DNA of 5,377 nt. It comes from Dehalococcoidia bacterium (GTDB lineage Bacteria > Chloroflexota > Dehalococcoidia > GIF9 > AB-539-J10). Location: assembly GCA_030621105.1 (NCBI GenBank), contig JAUXIH010000077.1, positions 1 to 5,377 on the forward strand. The letters are read 5' to 3'. Shown piece after piece: positions 1 through 5,281 of the stretch. The position numbers and the translations under genes are program-made. The notes under the pieces were generated by a model. It was not told where the DNA came from. It ran no database searches and saw only the letters and a program-made list of their open reading frames with translations. Every line of letters begins with the position of its first letter. Position 1 is the first letter of the stretch.

Positions 1-316
1 CCCTCAAGGCAGCCAGAGTGGGACTTAAGCCTGCTTTACCTGAAGTAGCTACGACAACAAGATCAACATCGGCATGAGAAGCCATTTGCTCCATCGAAGT
101 AAATTCCCCTTGATAGGAGAATTGCGGCTTAGCAACGGAGTAAATCAATCTAGGATGGAACTCTTTTACCTGCTGTTCTAACAAACGAAGGTTATTACCA
201 CCAGCCAGGCCTACTACTTCAAACTTATGAGATAAGCCACGGATAACATCGAGAGTCTGTTGGCCGATAGAGCCAGTCGATCCCAGTAGAGCTACCCGCT
301 TTACATCACCAGCCAT
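1..316 (-). CDS. dxr: 1-deoxy-D-xylulose 5-phosphate reductoisomerase (DXR/IspC), N-terminal part, cut by the window edge
   Basis: This gene encodes the NADPH-dependent enzyme that rearranges and reduces DXP to 2-C-methyl-D-erythritol 4-phosphate, the committed step of the MEP isoprenoid pathway in the cytoplasm. Only the first 105 codons are present. The translation starts MAGDVKRVALLGSTGSIG, with the dinucleotide-binding glycine motif GSTGSIG at residues 12-18. A GLAGGNN turn follows at 36-42, at the end of the second strand, and a VVVATSGKAGLSPTLAAL stretch at 87-104 matches the family's V-x-A-x-x-G-x-x-GL-x-PTL-A region. The metal and substrate residues lie beyond the window. The ATG at 316 is the only usable in-frame start; it lies inside the end of cdsA, so the two genes overlap by 16 nt. 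A TAGGAG sequence is 17 nt upstream, too far for ideal initiation, which suggests translational coupling to cdsA. No damage is seen in the visible part. Confidence 0.93.
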   Translation of the reverse strand, partial: MAGDVKRVALLGSTGSIGQQTLDVIRGLSHKFEVVGLAGGNNLRLLEQQVKEFHPRLIYSVAKPQFSYQGEFTSMEQMASHADVDLVVVATSGKAGLSPTLAALR

Positions 317-1107
317 GCCACATAATAGTATGCTCCTACCCCCACAAAAATCAGGCTATCCAACCGATCAAGTGCTCCCCCATGACCAGGAAGCAGGCTA
401 CTTGAGGATTTAACCCCCATATTACGCTTAAATAATGATTCCACCAAATCGCCAAACTGAGCCAACAAGCTCACAAGTAAACCAAAAATGACTACCTGCC
501 AGATAGGCAGAAATAAGGAGGAAAAGAGCCCGACAATAAGCATCATGATGATGGCTCCTAGAACGGAGCCGATAAATCCCCCTATAACACCCTCCCAGGT
601 CTTCCCTGGGCTTATTCCAGGGTCAAGCCTGTGCCGCCCCCAGTTCCGGCCTACTAGAAAGGCACTTGAATCGCTGGCAAACGTAGTAAACAAGGCAAGA
701 TATACCCATGCCCGGCCATTGGACAAGGCATCTAACTGCAGCCAGTAACTAAGTAGCCAACCAATATAGAAAACACCAGCGATAGTCCATGCCCAACTAT
801 GAAACGCCTTATCGCGAGAGGACCGTGTCAATAACAACCAGCCGAGGGATATTACAATTGGCAAGGTGATTACCACGGGCAGTATATCCTGATAATATGG
901 GCTCAGGGCCAATCCCAAAGACCAGGCCGGGGCAAAATAAAGCAGGGGACGAGCGACATTTTTGCTGATAACCAACCGGTGAAATTCGAAGGTTCCTACC
1001 ACAGCAGCACCCCCAACAAGCAAGCTAAACCATGGAGGTCCAAACCATACGACAGGAACAGTAATAAGCAAACACGCAACAGCAGTGAGAACCCGTCGGA
1101 CAAGCAT
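301..1107 (-). CDS. cdsA: phosphatidate cytidylyltransferase (CDP-diacylglycerol synthase)
   Basis: CdsA is an integral membrane enzyme that makes CDP-diacylglycerol from phosphatidic acid and CTP, the branch point of bacterial phospholipid synthesis. The protein has 268 residues, a usual length, and hydrophobic segments from end to end. The family blocks are present: SDSSAFLVGRNWGRHRL followed by ISPGKTWEG in the middle, and near the C terminus FGDLVES (D220), KR (227-228), then PGHGG (240-244) and DRLD (D247, D250). The family signature normally reads K-D before this PGHGG; here it is K233-S234. An in-frame TTG at 1143 would add 12 residues, but the ATG at 1107 has an AGAGGG Shine-Dalgarno 7 nt upstream and gives the typical MLVRRVLTA beginning, so I chose 1107. 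The gene lies 63 nt after frr with no uppS between, and its 3' end overlaps dxr, so it is very likely in the same transcript. Confidence 0.93.
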   Translation of the reverse strand: MLVRRVLTAVACLLITVPVVWFGPPWFSLLVGGAAVVGTFEFHRLVISKNVARPLLYFAPAWSLGLALSPYYQDILPVVITLPIVISLGWLLLTRSSRDKAFHSWAWTIAGVFYIGWLLSYWLQLDALSNGRAWVYLALFTTFASDSSAFLVGRNWGRHRLDPGISPGKTWEGVIGGFIGSVLGAIIMMLIVGLFSSLFLPIWQVVIFGLLVSLLAQFGDLVESLFKRNMGVKSSSSLLPGHGGALDRLDSLIFVGVGAYYYVAWLVM

Positions 1108-1114
1108 GTGAGAA

Positions 1115-1120
1115 CCCTCT
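1115..1120 (-). promoter_or_regulatory. Shine-Dalgarno site deciding the cdsA start
   Basis: On the minus strand AGAGGG lies 7 nt before the ATG at 1107. It falls inside the reading frame that a start at TTG 1143 would use, which argues that translation begins at 1107. Confidence 0.7.
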
Positions 1121-1170
1121 CTATTCAAGCTGTTATGATCCAATGTGCTATAGAAAGATAAGCAGTAGAG

Positions 1171-1728
1171 CTAAAGTTCCCTTAGCTCCTTTTCCTTATC
1201 CTGACCTATAAGATGCACCTTTTCCATAAAGGCATCGGTGATTTCCTGAACTTTCTTAAGGGCATTACTGAGATCATCCTGAGATATATCTTTGCTTCTC
1301 TCAGCTTGTCGCAACTTCTCTACCCCATCTCGTCGCAAATTACGCAGCGTAACTCTACGTTCCTCCACCCTCTTTGAAACAACCTTGACCAGTTCAACAC
1401 GACGTTCTTCGCTCAGAGGAGGAATAACAACACGAAGCACACTGCCATCATTTGTGGGATTAAGACCTAAATCAGACTTAAGAATAGCTTTCTCAATACT
1501 TTTCAGTGATGCTCGCTCCCACGGCTGAACAACGATCAAACTAGCACCCGAAGTGGATATAGATGCCAGGTGCTGCAATGGCATTGCAACACCATGATAA
1601 TCAATCTTGAGATTTTCTATCAAGGCAGGCGTAGCCCGACCAGTCCGAATTGTAGTCAGCTGTTGAGCTAAACCATCAACAGCCTTTTGCATCATCAAGC
1701 TCATTTCGTGTAGAGCTTCATCAACCAT
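1171..1728 (-). CDS. frr: ribosome recycling factor (RRF)
   Basis: RRF works with EF-G after peptide release to split the 70S ribosome into subunits. The protein has 185 residues, the standard bacterial length, and aligns from end to end by eye. It shows the RTGRATPAL block at residues 28-36 in the first long helix, the YHGVAMPLQHLASI segment (44-57) that opens domain II, IPPLSEERR at 102-110, and the arginine-rich helix LRNLRRD at 128-134 that faces 23S rRNA. The start is the ATG at 1728, with AGAGGG at 1734-1739, a 5-nt spacing. It follows tsf by 33 nt. In most bacteria pyrH sits in this position; here the spacer is too short to hold any gene. No promoter or terminator is evident in the spacer, so co-transcription from rpsB is the simplest reading. 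Confidence 0.97.
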   Translation of the reverse strand: MVDEALHEMSLMMQKAVDGLAQQLTTIRTGRATPALIENLKIDYHGVAMPLQHLASISTSGASLIVVQPWERASLKSIEKAILKSDLGLNPTNDGSVLRVVIPPLSEERRVELVKVVSKRVEERRVTLRNLRRDGVEKLRQAERSKDISQDDLSNALKKVQEITDAFMEKVHLIGQDKEKELREL

Positions 1729-1761
1729 TGTTACCCTCTAATAAAGATAGAGTCGGAGAAA

Positions 1762-2265
1762 TCAACCACCAAGCTCAAATTTAGCAAACCGACGCACCCT
1801 GATGTTCTCTCCCATCTTGGCGACTGTTTGAGCAATAATCTCCTGGACTACCTTGCCAGGCTCTCGGACGAAAGGCTGAGAAAGGAGACAGACTTCCTGC
1901 GGGTTCAGATCCATATCCTCTGGCATTTCTTCGGCAGAGATATACTGAGGTGATGTAGCGGCAATTTGCATAGCCAAATCATGCGCCAGTTTTTTAAACT
2001 CATCGGTGCGCGCAACAAAATCTGTCTCACAATTTACTTCTACCAGGACCCCCACCCTGCCATTATGGTGAACATAGGATTCGATAACACCTTCGCCTGC
2101 AGAGCGTTCCCTCTTTCGCTCAGCTAAAGCCAATCCAGAAATCTTCAATCTATGGACAGCAGCATCAACATCCCCTTGAGATTCCAACAATGCTTGCTTA
2201 CATTCAAGGATGCCAACATCAGTCCTGTCCCTTACTTCCTTAACCGCCTTGATAGAGATTCCCAT
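1762..2265 (-). CDS. tsf: translation elongation factor Ts (EF-Ts), short form
   Basis: EF-Ts is the guanine nucleotide exchange factor that regenerates EF-Tu-GTP. The N-terminal UBA-like three-helix domain is at about residues 1-46 (IKAVKEVRDRTDVGILECKQAL, then DVDAAVHRL). The core motif TDFVAR that contacts EF-Tu is at 81-86, preceded by VEVNCE. The C-terminal block has QPFV at 130-133 and GENIRVRRFAKFELGG at 152-167. At 167 residues it is far shorter than the roughly 280-residue E. coli protein: one core subdomain and the coiled-coil insertion are missing. The ends are intact, so this is a natural short form, as known from several lineages including Chloroflexota, and not a truncation. The ATG at 2265 is 11 nt after the rpsB stop. 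The best Shine-Dalgarno, AGGAGG at 2282-2287, lies inside the end of rpsB and 16 nt from the start, an unusually long spacing. Confidence 0.96.
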   Translation of the reverse strand: MGISIKAVKEVRDRTDVGILECKQALLESQGDVDAAVHRLKISGLALAERKRERSAGEGVIESYVHHNGRVGVLVEVNCETDFVARTDEFKKLAHDLAMQIAATSPQYISAEEMPEDMDLNPQEVCLLSQPFVREPGKVVQEIIAQTVAKMGENIRVRRFAKFELGG

Positions 2266-2276
2266 AAAAATACGTG

Positions 2277-3056
2277 TTAACCCTCCTCAGGCTCGAATGT
2301 GTAGGAGCCAAACACTTCGACTGGCTCCTCAGACTCCGCAGCTGCCAATTCAGTGGCCTCTTGCTCCGCCTCCCGCATCGCCCTCCCCTCAATCACGGCA
2401 TCAGCTATCTTACTGCAAACCAGCCTGATTGTCTTAATGGCATCATCATTAGCAGGAATAGGATAATCAATACTATCGGGATCGGAATTGGTATCAGCTA
2501 TGGCTACAACAGGAATATCCAGCTTCTTAGCTTCAGCGAAGGCAAGCTTATCCTTGATTGGATCAACGATAAACAAAGCCTGGGGTAACTGGGACATCTC
2601 CTTAAATCCTCCCAGCAACATGTTTAAGCGCAGAATCTCCTTTTCCAGCTTAGCCCGTTCCTTCTTGGGCAAGTAATCGAACTCCCCCTTATCCCTGCGA
2701 TCTTCCAGGCGTACCAGATAATCAATACGGCCCTGTATCGTGACGAAATTGGTCAGCGTGCCTCCTAACCATCTCTGATTAACATAGAACATCTCACATC
2801 TCTGGGACTCTTCTTGCACCACATCTTGAGCTTGCTTCTTGGTCCCTACAAAGAGAACAGCCTGGCCATCAGCTACAAGGTCGCGTACATAAGCATACGC
2901 TTGAGACAACATAAGAGCGGTTTTCTCCAGGTCAATGATATGTATACCATTGCGCTGAGTGAAAATATATTTCTGCATGTTGGGATTTCGATAGCTAGTA
3001 TAGTGACCAAAGTGAGCTCCTGCTTCCAAAAGCTCCTTCACCGAAATACCTTCCAT
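2277..3056 (-). CDS. rpsB: 30S ribosomal protein S2
   Basis: S2 is a structural protein of the small ribosomal subunit, bound late in assembly on the solvent side near S1 in many bacteria. The 259-residue product has the expected length. It begins MEGISVKELLEAGAHFGH, the usual S2 start, followed by the NPNMQKYIF and GIHIIDLEKT segments. It continues with VLFVGTKKQAQDVV, the signature YVNQRWLGGTLTNF, the coiled-coil hairpin region with KKERAKLEKEILRLN, and the C-terminal block IVDPIKDKLAFAEAKKLDIPVVAIADTNSDPDSIDYPIPANDDA. The tail is acidic. The common HFGH-x-T-x-x-W-NP-x-M motif here reads HFGHYTSYRNPNM, with Arg where Trp is usual. It is the first gene of the rpsB-tsf-frr-cdsA-dxr series. 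No strong Shine-Dalgarno is well spaced: GGTG ends 14 nt and AGGAAGG 21 nt before the ATG. Confidence 0.98.
   Translation of the reverse strand: MEGISVKELLEAGAHFGHYTSYRNPNMQKYIFTQRNGIHIIDLEKTALMLSQAYAYVRDLVADGQAVLFVGTKKQAQDVVQEESQRCEMFYVNQRWLGGTLTNFVTIQGRIDYLVRLEDRRDKGEFDYLPKKERAKLEKEILRLNMLLGGFKEMSQLPQALFIVDPIKDKLAFAEAKKLDIPVVAIADTNSDPDSIDYPIPANDDAIKTIRLVCSKIADAVIEGRAMREAEQEATELAAAESEEPVEVFGSYTFEPEEG
2282..2287 (-). promoter_or_regulatory. distant Shine-Dalgarno for tsf, within rpsB
   Basis: A perfect AGGAGG on the minus strand lies over the last codons of rpsB (the Glu-Glu-Gly end), 16 nt before the tsf ATG. No closer purine-rich site is present. Either long spacing is tolerated or tsf is translated mainly by ribosomes finishing rpsB. 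The purine run may also simply reflect the glutamate codons. Confidence 0.4.
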
Positions 3057-3100
3057 GTTGTCTGTTATTTCACCAATCCTTCCTGTTAGAAGTTCCCGTC

Positions 3101-3109
3101 ATCATATCA
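3101..3109 (-). promoter_or_regulatory. candidate extended -10 promoter for the rpsB cluster
   Basis: On the minus strand TGATATGAT gives an extended -10 (TG-n-TATGAT, 5 of 6 to TATAAT). The -35 region at 3124-3129, 17 bp upstream, is weak (TGGAAT). Transcription would start near 3094 and give a leader of about 38 nt before the rpsB ATG. It is the only good candidate in the 149-nt gap between the small zinc-ribbon gene and rpsB. Read-through from that gene is also possible, because no clear terminator is seen after it. Confidence 0.4.
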
Positions 3110-3205
3110 CAAGCAACGCCATCATTCCAGCAACACCTGATACGCCATAGCTACCACCACTATGAGAAAATCTCACCAGCGCTCTTTCCGCAGGCCAGAA
3201 GACGC

Positions 3206-3418
3206 TTACATGAAAAAACGATAATACCCTGCTGCCGCCGCTGTCAGTGTCCAGACAACTATGGCAAATATCTTCCTCTTCTGGCGCTTTGCCTTGTCTT
3301 CCATCCAGGCACTCCCGCGCTTGTAGCATTCATGACAGACATGCATACCATGCCACTCATGCCATTGATCGTTCACATCATATCTTTTCCAGCACGTGGA
3401 ACATACTCGCTTGGCCAT
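3206..3418 (-). CDS. small tail-anchored zinc-ribbon protein, function unknown
   Basis: I do not recognise a named family. The 70-residue product has two CxxC pairs, C6-S-T-C9 and C28-H-E-C31, the spacing of a small zinc ribbon. The loop between them is rich in His and Trp (W19, H20, W22, H23, H26). A strongly basic stretch follows (K42 to K49, with KAKRQKRK), then a single hydrophobic segment from about I50 to Y66 that ends the protein. By the positive-inside rule the zinc ribbon would face the cytoplasm, with the C terminus in the membrane. A TTG at 3460 would add 14 residues but has no ribosome site and lies in the terminator arm. The ATG at 3418 has GAGGTG 6 nt upstream and begins MAKRVCSTC, so I chose it. 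The gene sits alone between the permease terminator and rpsB, probably with its own promoter. The protein could bind a partner or nucleic acid at the membrane, but this is a guess. Confidence 0.72.
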   Translation of the reverse strand: MAKRVCSTCWKRYDVNDQWHEWHGMHVCHECYKRGSAWMEDKAKRQKRKIFAIVVWTLTAAAAGYYRFFM

Positions 3419-3424
3419 AATCAC

Positions 3425-3430
3425 CACCTC
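3425..3430 (-). promoter_or_regulatory. Shine-Dalgarno deciding the start of the zinc-ribbon gene
   Basis: On the minus strand GAGGTG is 6 nt from the ATG at 3418. It supports this start over the in-frame TTG at 3460. Confidence 0.6.
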
Positions 3431-3449
3431 ACCAATGCAGGATGCGTTC

Positions 3450-3479
3450 AGTATATACAAAAAGGAAGCGGAAGGTAAA
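3450..3479 (-). promoter_or_regulatory. candidate promoter of the zinc-ribbon gene, overlapping the terminator
   Basis: On the minus strand TTTACC (3474-3479; 4 of 6 to the -35 consensus) is followed after 18 bp by TATACT (3450-3455; 5 of 6 to the -10 consensus). The start point would be near 3443, about 25 nt before the ATG at 3418. The -35 box lies in the loop of the 3457-3500 hairpin, and the spacer holds its distal arm and T-tract. Confidence 0.4.
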
Positions 3480-3500
3480 GCCCTCCCGCTTCCTTTTTGT
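3457..3500. terminator. perfect 15-bp hairpin, probable bidirectional intrinsic terminator
   Basis: ACAAAAAGGAAGCGG at 3457-3471 is exactly complementary to CCGCTTCCTTTTTGT at 3486-3500, with a 14-nt loop. The stem has a GC-rich tip and an A/T base, so a TTTTT run follows the GC part on either strand. On the minus strand it lies 47 nt after the permease stop and would end that transcript. On the plus strand it would also stop any antisense transcription entering from the left. Confidence 0.88.
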
Positions 3501-3546
3501 AACTAACTATCCGATACTATCAAAAGCATTCACTAAGTTCGCAGCA

Positions 3547-4932
3547 TCAGGCAGTCATACTCTTCTCTGTCACACCTTTACCTGTCAGCTCAAGAAGCAG
3601 CCATAGCCCCACTGCAGCTGCCAAGCCATAAGGCTTTCCCGGTATCAGGCCAACAATACAACCTGCAAAGGCTGCGATTCCTCGCTCCAGGTTGTTAGTA
3701 ACCATGCTCATGGCCACATAGCCACACAGCCATACCTGAATACCAAGGGTAAGTCCAAACCCAACGAGCAGGGCCGGCTTCATCAAGGTCACGACGAGGC
3801 TCCATCCCAGGAAGATGCTCATGCCCCAGAACAGACAGGTCGCACCTCCCCAATAGGTAGGAAAGTCTTTCTTACTCGTGGAAGCAAACCTCTGGGAGAC
3901 AATGGCCTGTCCTCCAGTCCACTGCGGACCACAAAGACCCAGGTAGGGCATGAAGATACCCTCTGCCAGGTTACGGCCACCGGTGATAATACTATTCCTC
4001 GTCGCCCGAAACACTACCAGTTCATCAGGAGCAGTCTGATCCATCCTGGTGACCTGGTTCTGCTGATTCAGGATACTACCCACAATCAGAATATCGCCAA
4101 AGGCAAGGATGTAAGCAACAATGGCCATGGGAATAGCCGAAATCCAGAGGCCAATCGAGGGCATGCCCACACCAAACAGGTTCCAATTGGCAAATAACTC
4201 GCCCATAGGTAACGGAATAAAGCCATATGCGAGGGTTGGCGCAGGAAATTCGCCTACGAGCAAACCCACGATGTACCCGATAACGAAACCCGGGGCAATG
4301 CCAAACTGGGCAATCCATCGCCACACAGGATAGGCTTTCTTCATGGCTAGAGATCGCGTGGCATACAGCATGAAGAATGAGAAGACAAGGGAGATACCCA
4401 AGGCCCAGGGTATATGGAATATGTAGCCCGTGCCAGGATTAAAGATCTTCACCGCCGAGGCGATGCCCGCACCTAACACAACAGATGCTCGGATGGATGC
4501 TGGAACATGAGGAAAGATCTTGGTTCCTCCAGAAAGACCCAGAACCAGGAATATGATGGCAACTTCTAGCTGCAAGGCTATCAGTGCCTGAACTCGCTCA
4601 GGCCCAAAAGCATAATTAGTCATAAAGGCCATATACAGCGGAATTCCTGGGGTGATCCAGCCTGCCACAGACGGGTCACCAAAGTGGGTGTGCCACAGAT
4701 ACATGAAGTTGTTGATCATGACCATCATGGCAGCCACATCAAAAGGAATGTCAATTACAGCCTGCATGGCAGGGATGATGCCTAGCGGGACAGCACACAG
4801 GATGGCACCCTGAAAGAAGTCCCCCCACTGCCACTCATAGTCCACAAACGGGATACGGAACATTAACTTGCCGGCTCGGGACTGCTGCTCTGCCCCCAGC
4901 GGCCTGCTATCACTCGGTCGTGGTAATCCCAT
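3547..4932 (-). CDS. polytopic membrane permease, NCS2 (xanthine/uracil)-like, substrate unknown
   Basis: This 461-residue protein is hydrophobic for most of its length, with roughly a dozen or more membrane segments between about residues 40 and 450 and a short hydrophilic N terminus. It has no cleavable signal peptide; the first 35 residues are polar. Layout and motifs recall NCS2 nucleobase permeases: a buried acidic residue in AFGDILIVGS (D280), a polar loop with NQVTRMDQTAPDE (292-304), then GGRNLAEGIF (318-327, E324) and GPQWTGGQAIVSQRFA (335-350), where the family has its second binding helix and a conserved TG turn. These matches are loose, so the fold class is inferred and the substrate is unknown. 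A related but uncharacterised transporter family is the alternative. The ATG at 4932 has AAAGGAGG 10 nt upstream, a strong site. The gene has its own promoter and terminator, so it is a single-gene unit unrelated to the rpsB cluster. Confidence 0.75.
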   Translation of the reverse strand: MGLPRPSDSRPLGAEQQSRAGKLMFRIPFVDYEWQWGDFFQGAILCAVPLGIIPAMQAVIDIPFDVAAMMVMINNFMYLWHTHFGDPSVAGWITPGIPLYMAFMTNYAFGPERVQALIALQLEVAIIFLVLGLSGGTKIFPHVPASIRASVVLGAGIASAVKIFNPGTGYIFHIPWALGISLVFSFFMLYATRSLAMKKAYPVWRWIAQFGIAPGFVIGYIVGLLVGEFPAPTLAYGFIPLPMGELFANWNLFGVGMPSIGLWISAIPMAIVAYILAFGDILIVGSILNQQNQVTRMDQTAPDELVVFRATRNSIITGGRNLAEGIFMPYLGLCGPQWTGGQAIVSQRFASTSKKDFPTYWGGATCLFWGMSIFLGWSLVVTLMKPALLVGFGLTLGIQVWLCGYVAMSMVTNNLERGIAAFAGCIVGLIPGKPYGLAAAVGLWLLLELTGKGVTEKSMTA

Positions 4933-4970
4933 TACACAGTTACCTCCTTTAAAATAATATTGCTATTTTC

Positions 4971-4999
4971 AGTGTAACTTAGGGTTGGGATGAAGTCAA
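4971..4999 (-). promoter_or_regulatory. sigma-70-type promoter of the permease gene
   Basis: On the minus strand TTGACT (4994-4999; 5 of 6) is followed after exactly 17 bp by TACACT (4971-4976; 4 of 6). Transcription would begin near 4964, leaving a leader of about 31 nt that contains the AAAGGAGG ribosome site at 4943-4950. Confidence 0.6.
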
Positions 5000-5015
5000 T
5001 AGGTTTTGGCGAGAT

Positions 5016-5030
5016 GGGAAATATTTTCCC
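5016..5030. repeat. perfect inverted repeat GGGAAA-TAT-TTTCCC
   Basis: A 6-bp perfect dyad with a 3-nt centre lies 16 bp upstream of the permease -35 box, centred about 59 bp before the predicted start. The position would suit a regulator site. It is short, has no T-tract on either side, and could be chance. Confidence 0.45.
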
Positions 5031-5089
5031 TAGCACTACGAGGCATTGCCCAGAGATGTAGGAAAAAGGTAAGCCAGGAGATAAAAATT

Positions 5090-5166
5090 TGGTAGCGCAT
5101 ACCGGATTCGAACCGGTGATCTCCTCCTTGAGAGGGAGGTGTCCTCAACCCCTAGACGAATGCGCC
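5090..5166 (-). tRNA. tRNA-Glu (anticodon CUC), with encoded CCA
   Basis: The minus strand folds as a complete cloverleaf of 77 nt including CCA. The acceptor is GGCGCAT with ATGCGCT, leaving a G1-U72 wobble. The D arm is GTC/GAC with an 11-nt loop, and the anticodon stem CCTCC/GGAGG holds the loop CTCTCAA (anticodon CTC, reads GAG). The variable loop has 5 nt, and the T arm is ACCGG-TTCGAAT-CCGGT. The discriminator is A. It starts 3 nt after tRNA-Gln and must share its transcript. After the CCA there is a TTTTT run but no hairpin of its own before it. Confidence 0.96.
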
Positions 5167-5169
5167 ACT

Positions 5170-5243
5170 TGGCTGGGGATCCAGGATTCGAACCTGGCCT
5201 AACTGATCCAGAGTCAGTCGTCCTACCGCTAGACTAATCCCCA
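5170..5243 (-). tRNA. tRNA-Gln (anticodon CUG), with encoded CCA
   Basis: The minus strand gives a 74-nt cloverleaf including CCA. The acceptor TGGGGAT/ATCCCCA is fully paired, with U1-A72 and discriminator G. The D arm is GTC/GAC, the anticodon stem ACTGA/TCAGT holds the loop CTCTGGA (anticodon CTG, reads CAG), and the T arm is CCAGG-TTCGAAT-CCTGG. U1-A72 is known as a determinant for tRNA-dependent amidation of Glu-tRNA(Gln) by GatCAB; whether this organism uses GatCAB or GlnRS cannot be seen here. It is the first of a two-tRNA transcript. Confidence 0.96.
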
Positions 5244-5252
5244 ACAAGCACA

Positions 5253-5281
5253 ATTATACTCAGCAGCAAGTATATAGACAA
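5253..5281 (-). promoter_or_regulatory. promoter of the tRNA-Gln/tRNA-Glu unit
   Basis: On the minus strand TTGTCT (5276-5281; 4 of 6) is followed after 17 bp by a perfect TATAAT (5253-5258). Only 9 bp separate the -10 box from the first tRNA nucleotide, so the 5' leader would be about 1 to 3 nt. Confidence 0.75.

Noticed and set aside
488..748. Plus-strand frames opposite cdsA, frr, tsf/rpsB and the permease (for example 488-748, 979-1161, 1292-1528, 2274-2588, 4121-4333)
   Set aside because: All lie antisense to well-supported genes, have biased composition without known motifs, and are typical shadow frames.
3057..3100. S2 autoregulatory leader before rpsB
   Set aside because: The predicted leader is only about 38 nt and shows no stem-loop resembling known S2 leader elements.
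3102..3329. 75-codon minus-strand reading frame overlapping the zinc-ribbon gene
   Set aside because: It has no ribosome site, resembles no protein I know, and overlaps a better-supported gene in another frame.
5067..5090. T-runs just after tRNA-Glu on the minus strand as an intrinsic terminator
   Set aside because: TTTTT runs are present but no stable hairpin precedes them apart from the tRNA itself, so a terminator cannot be claimed.
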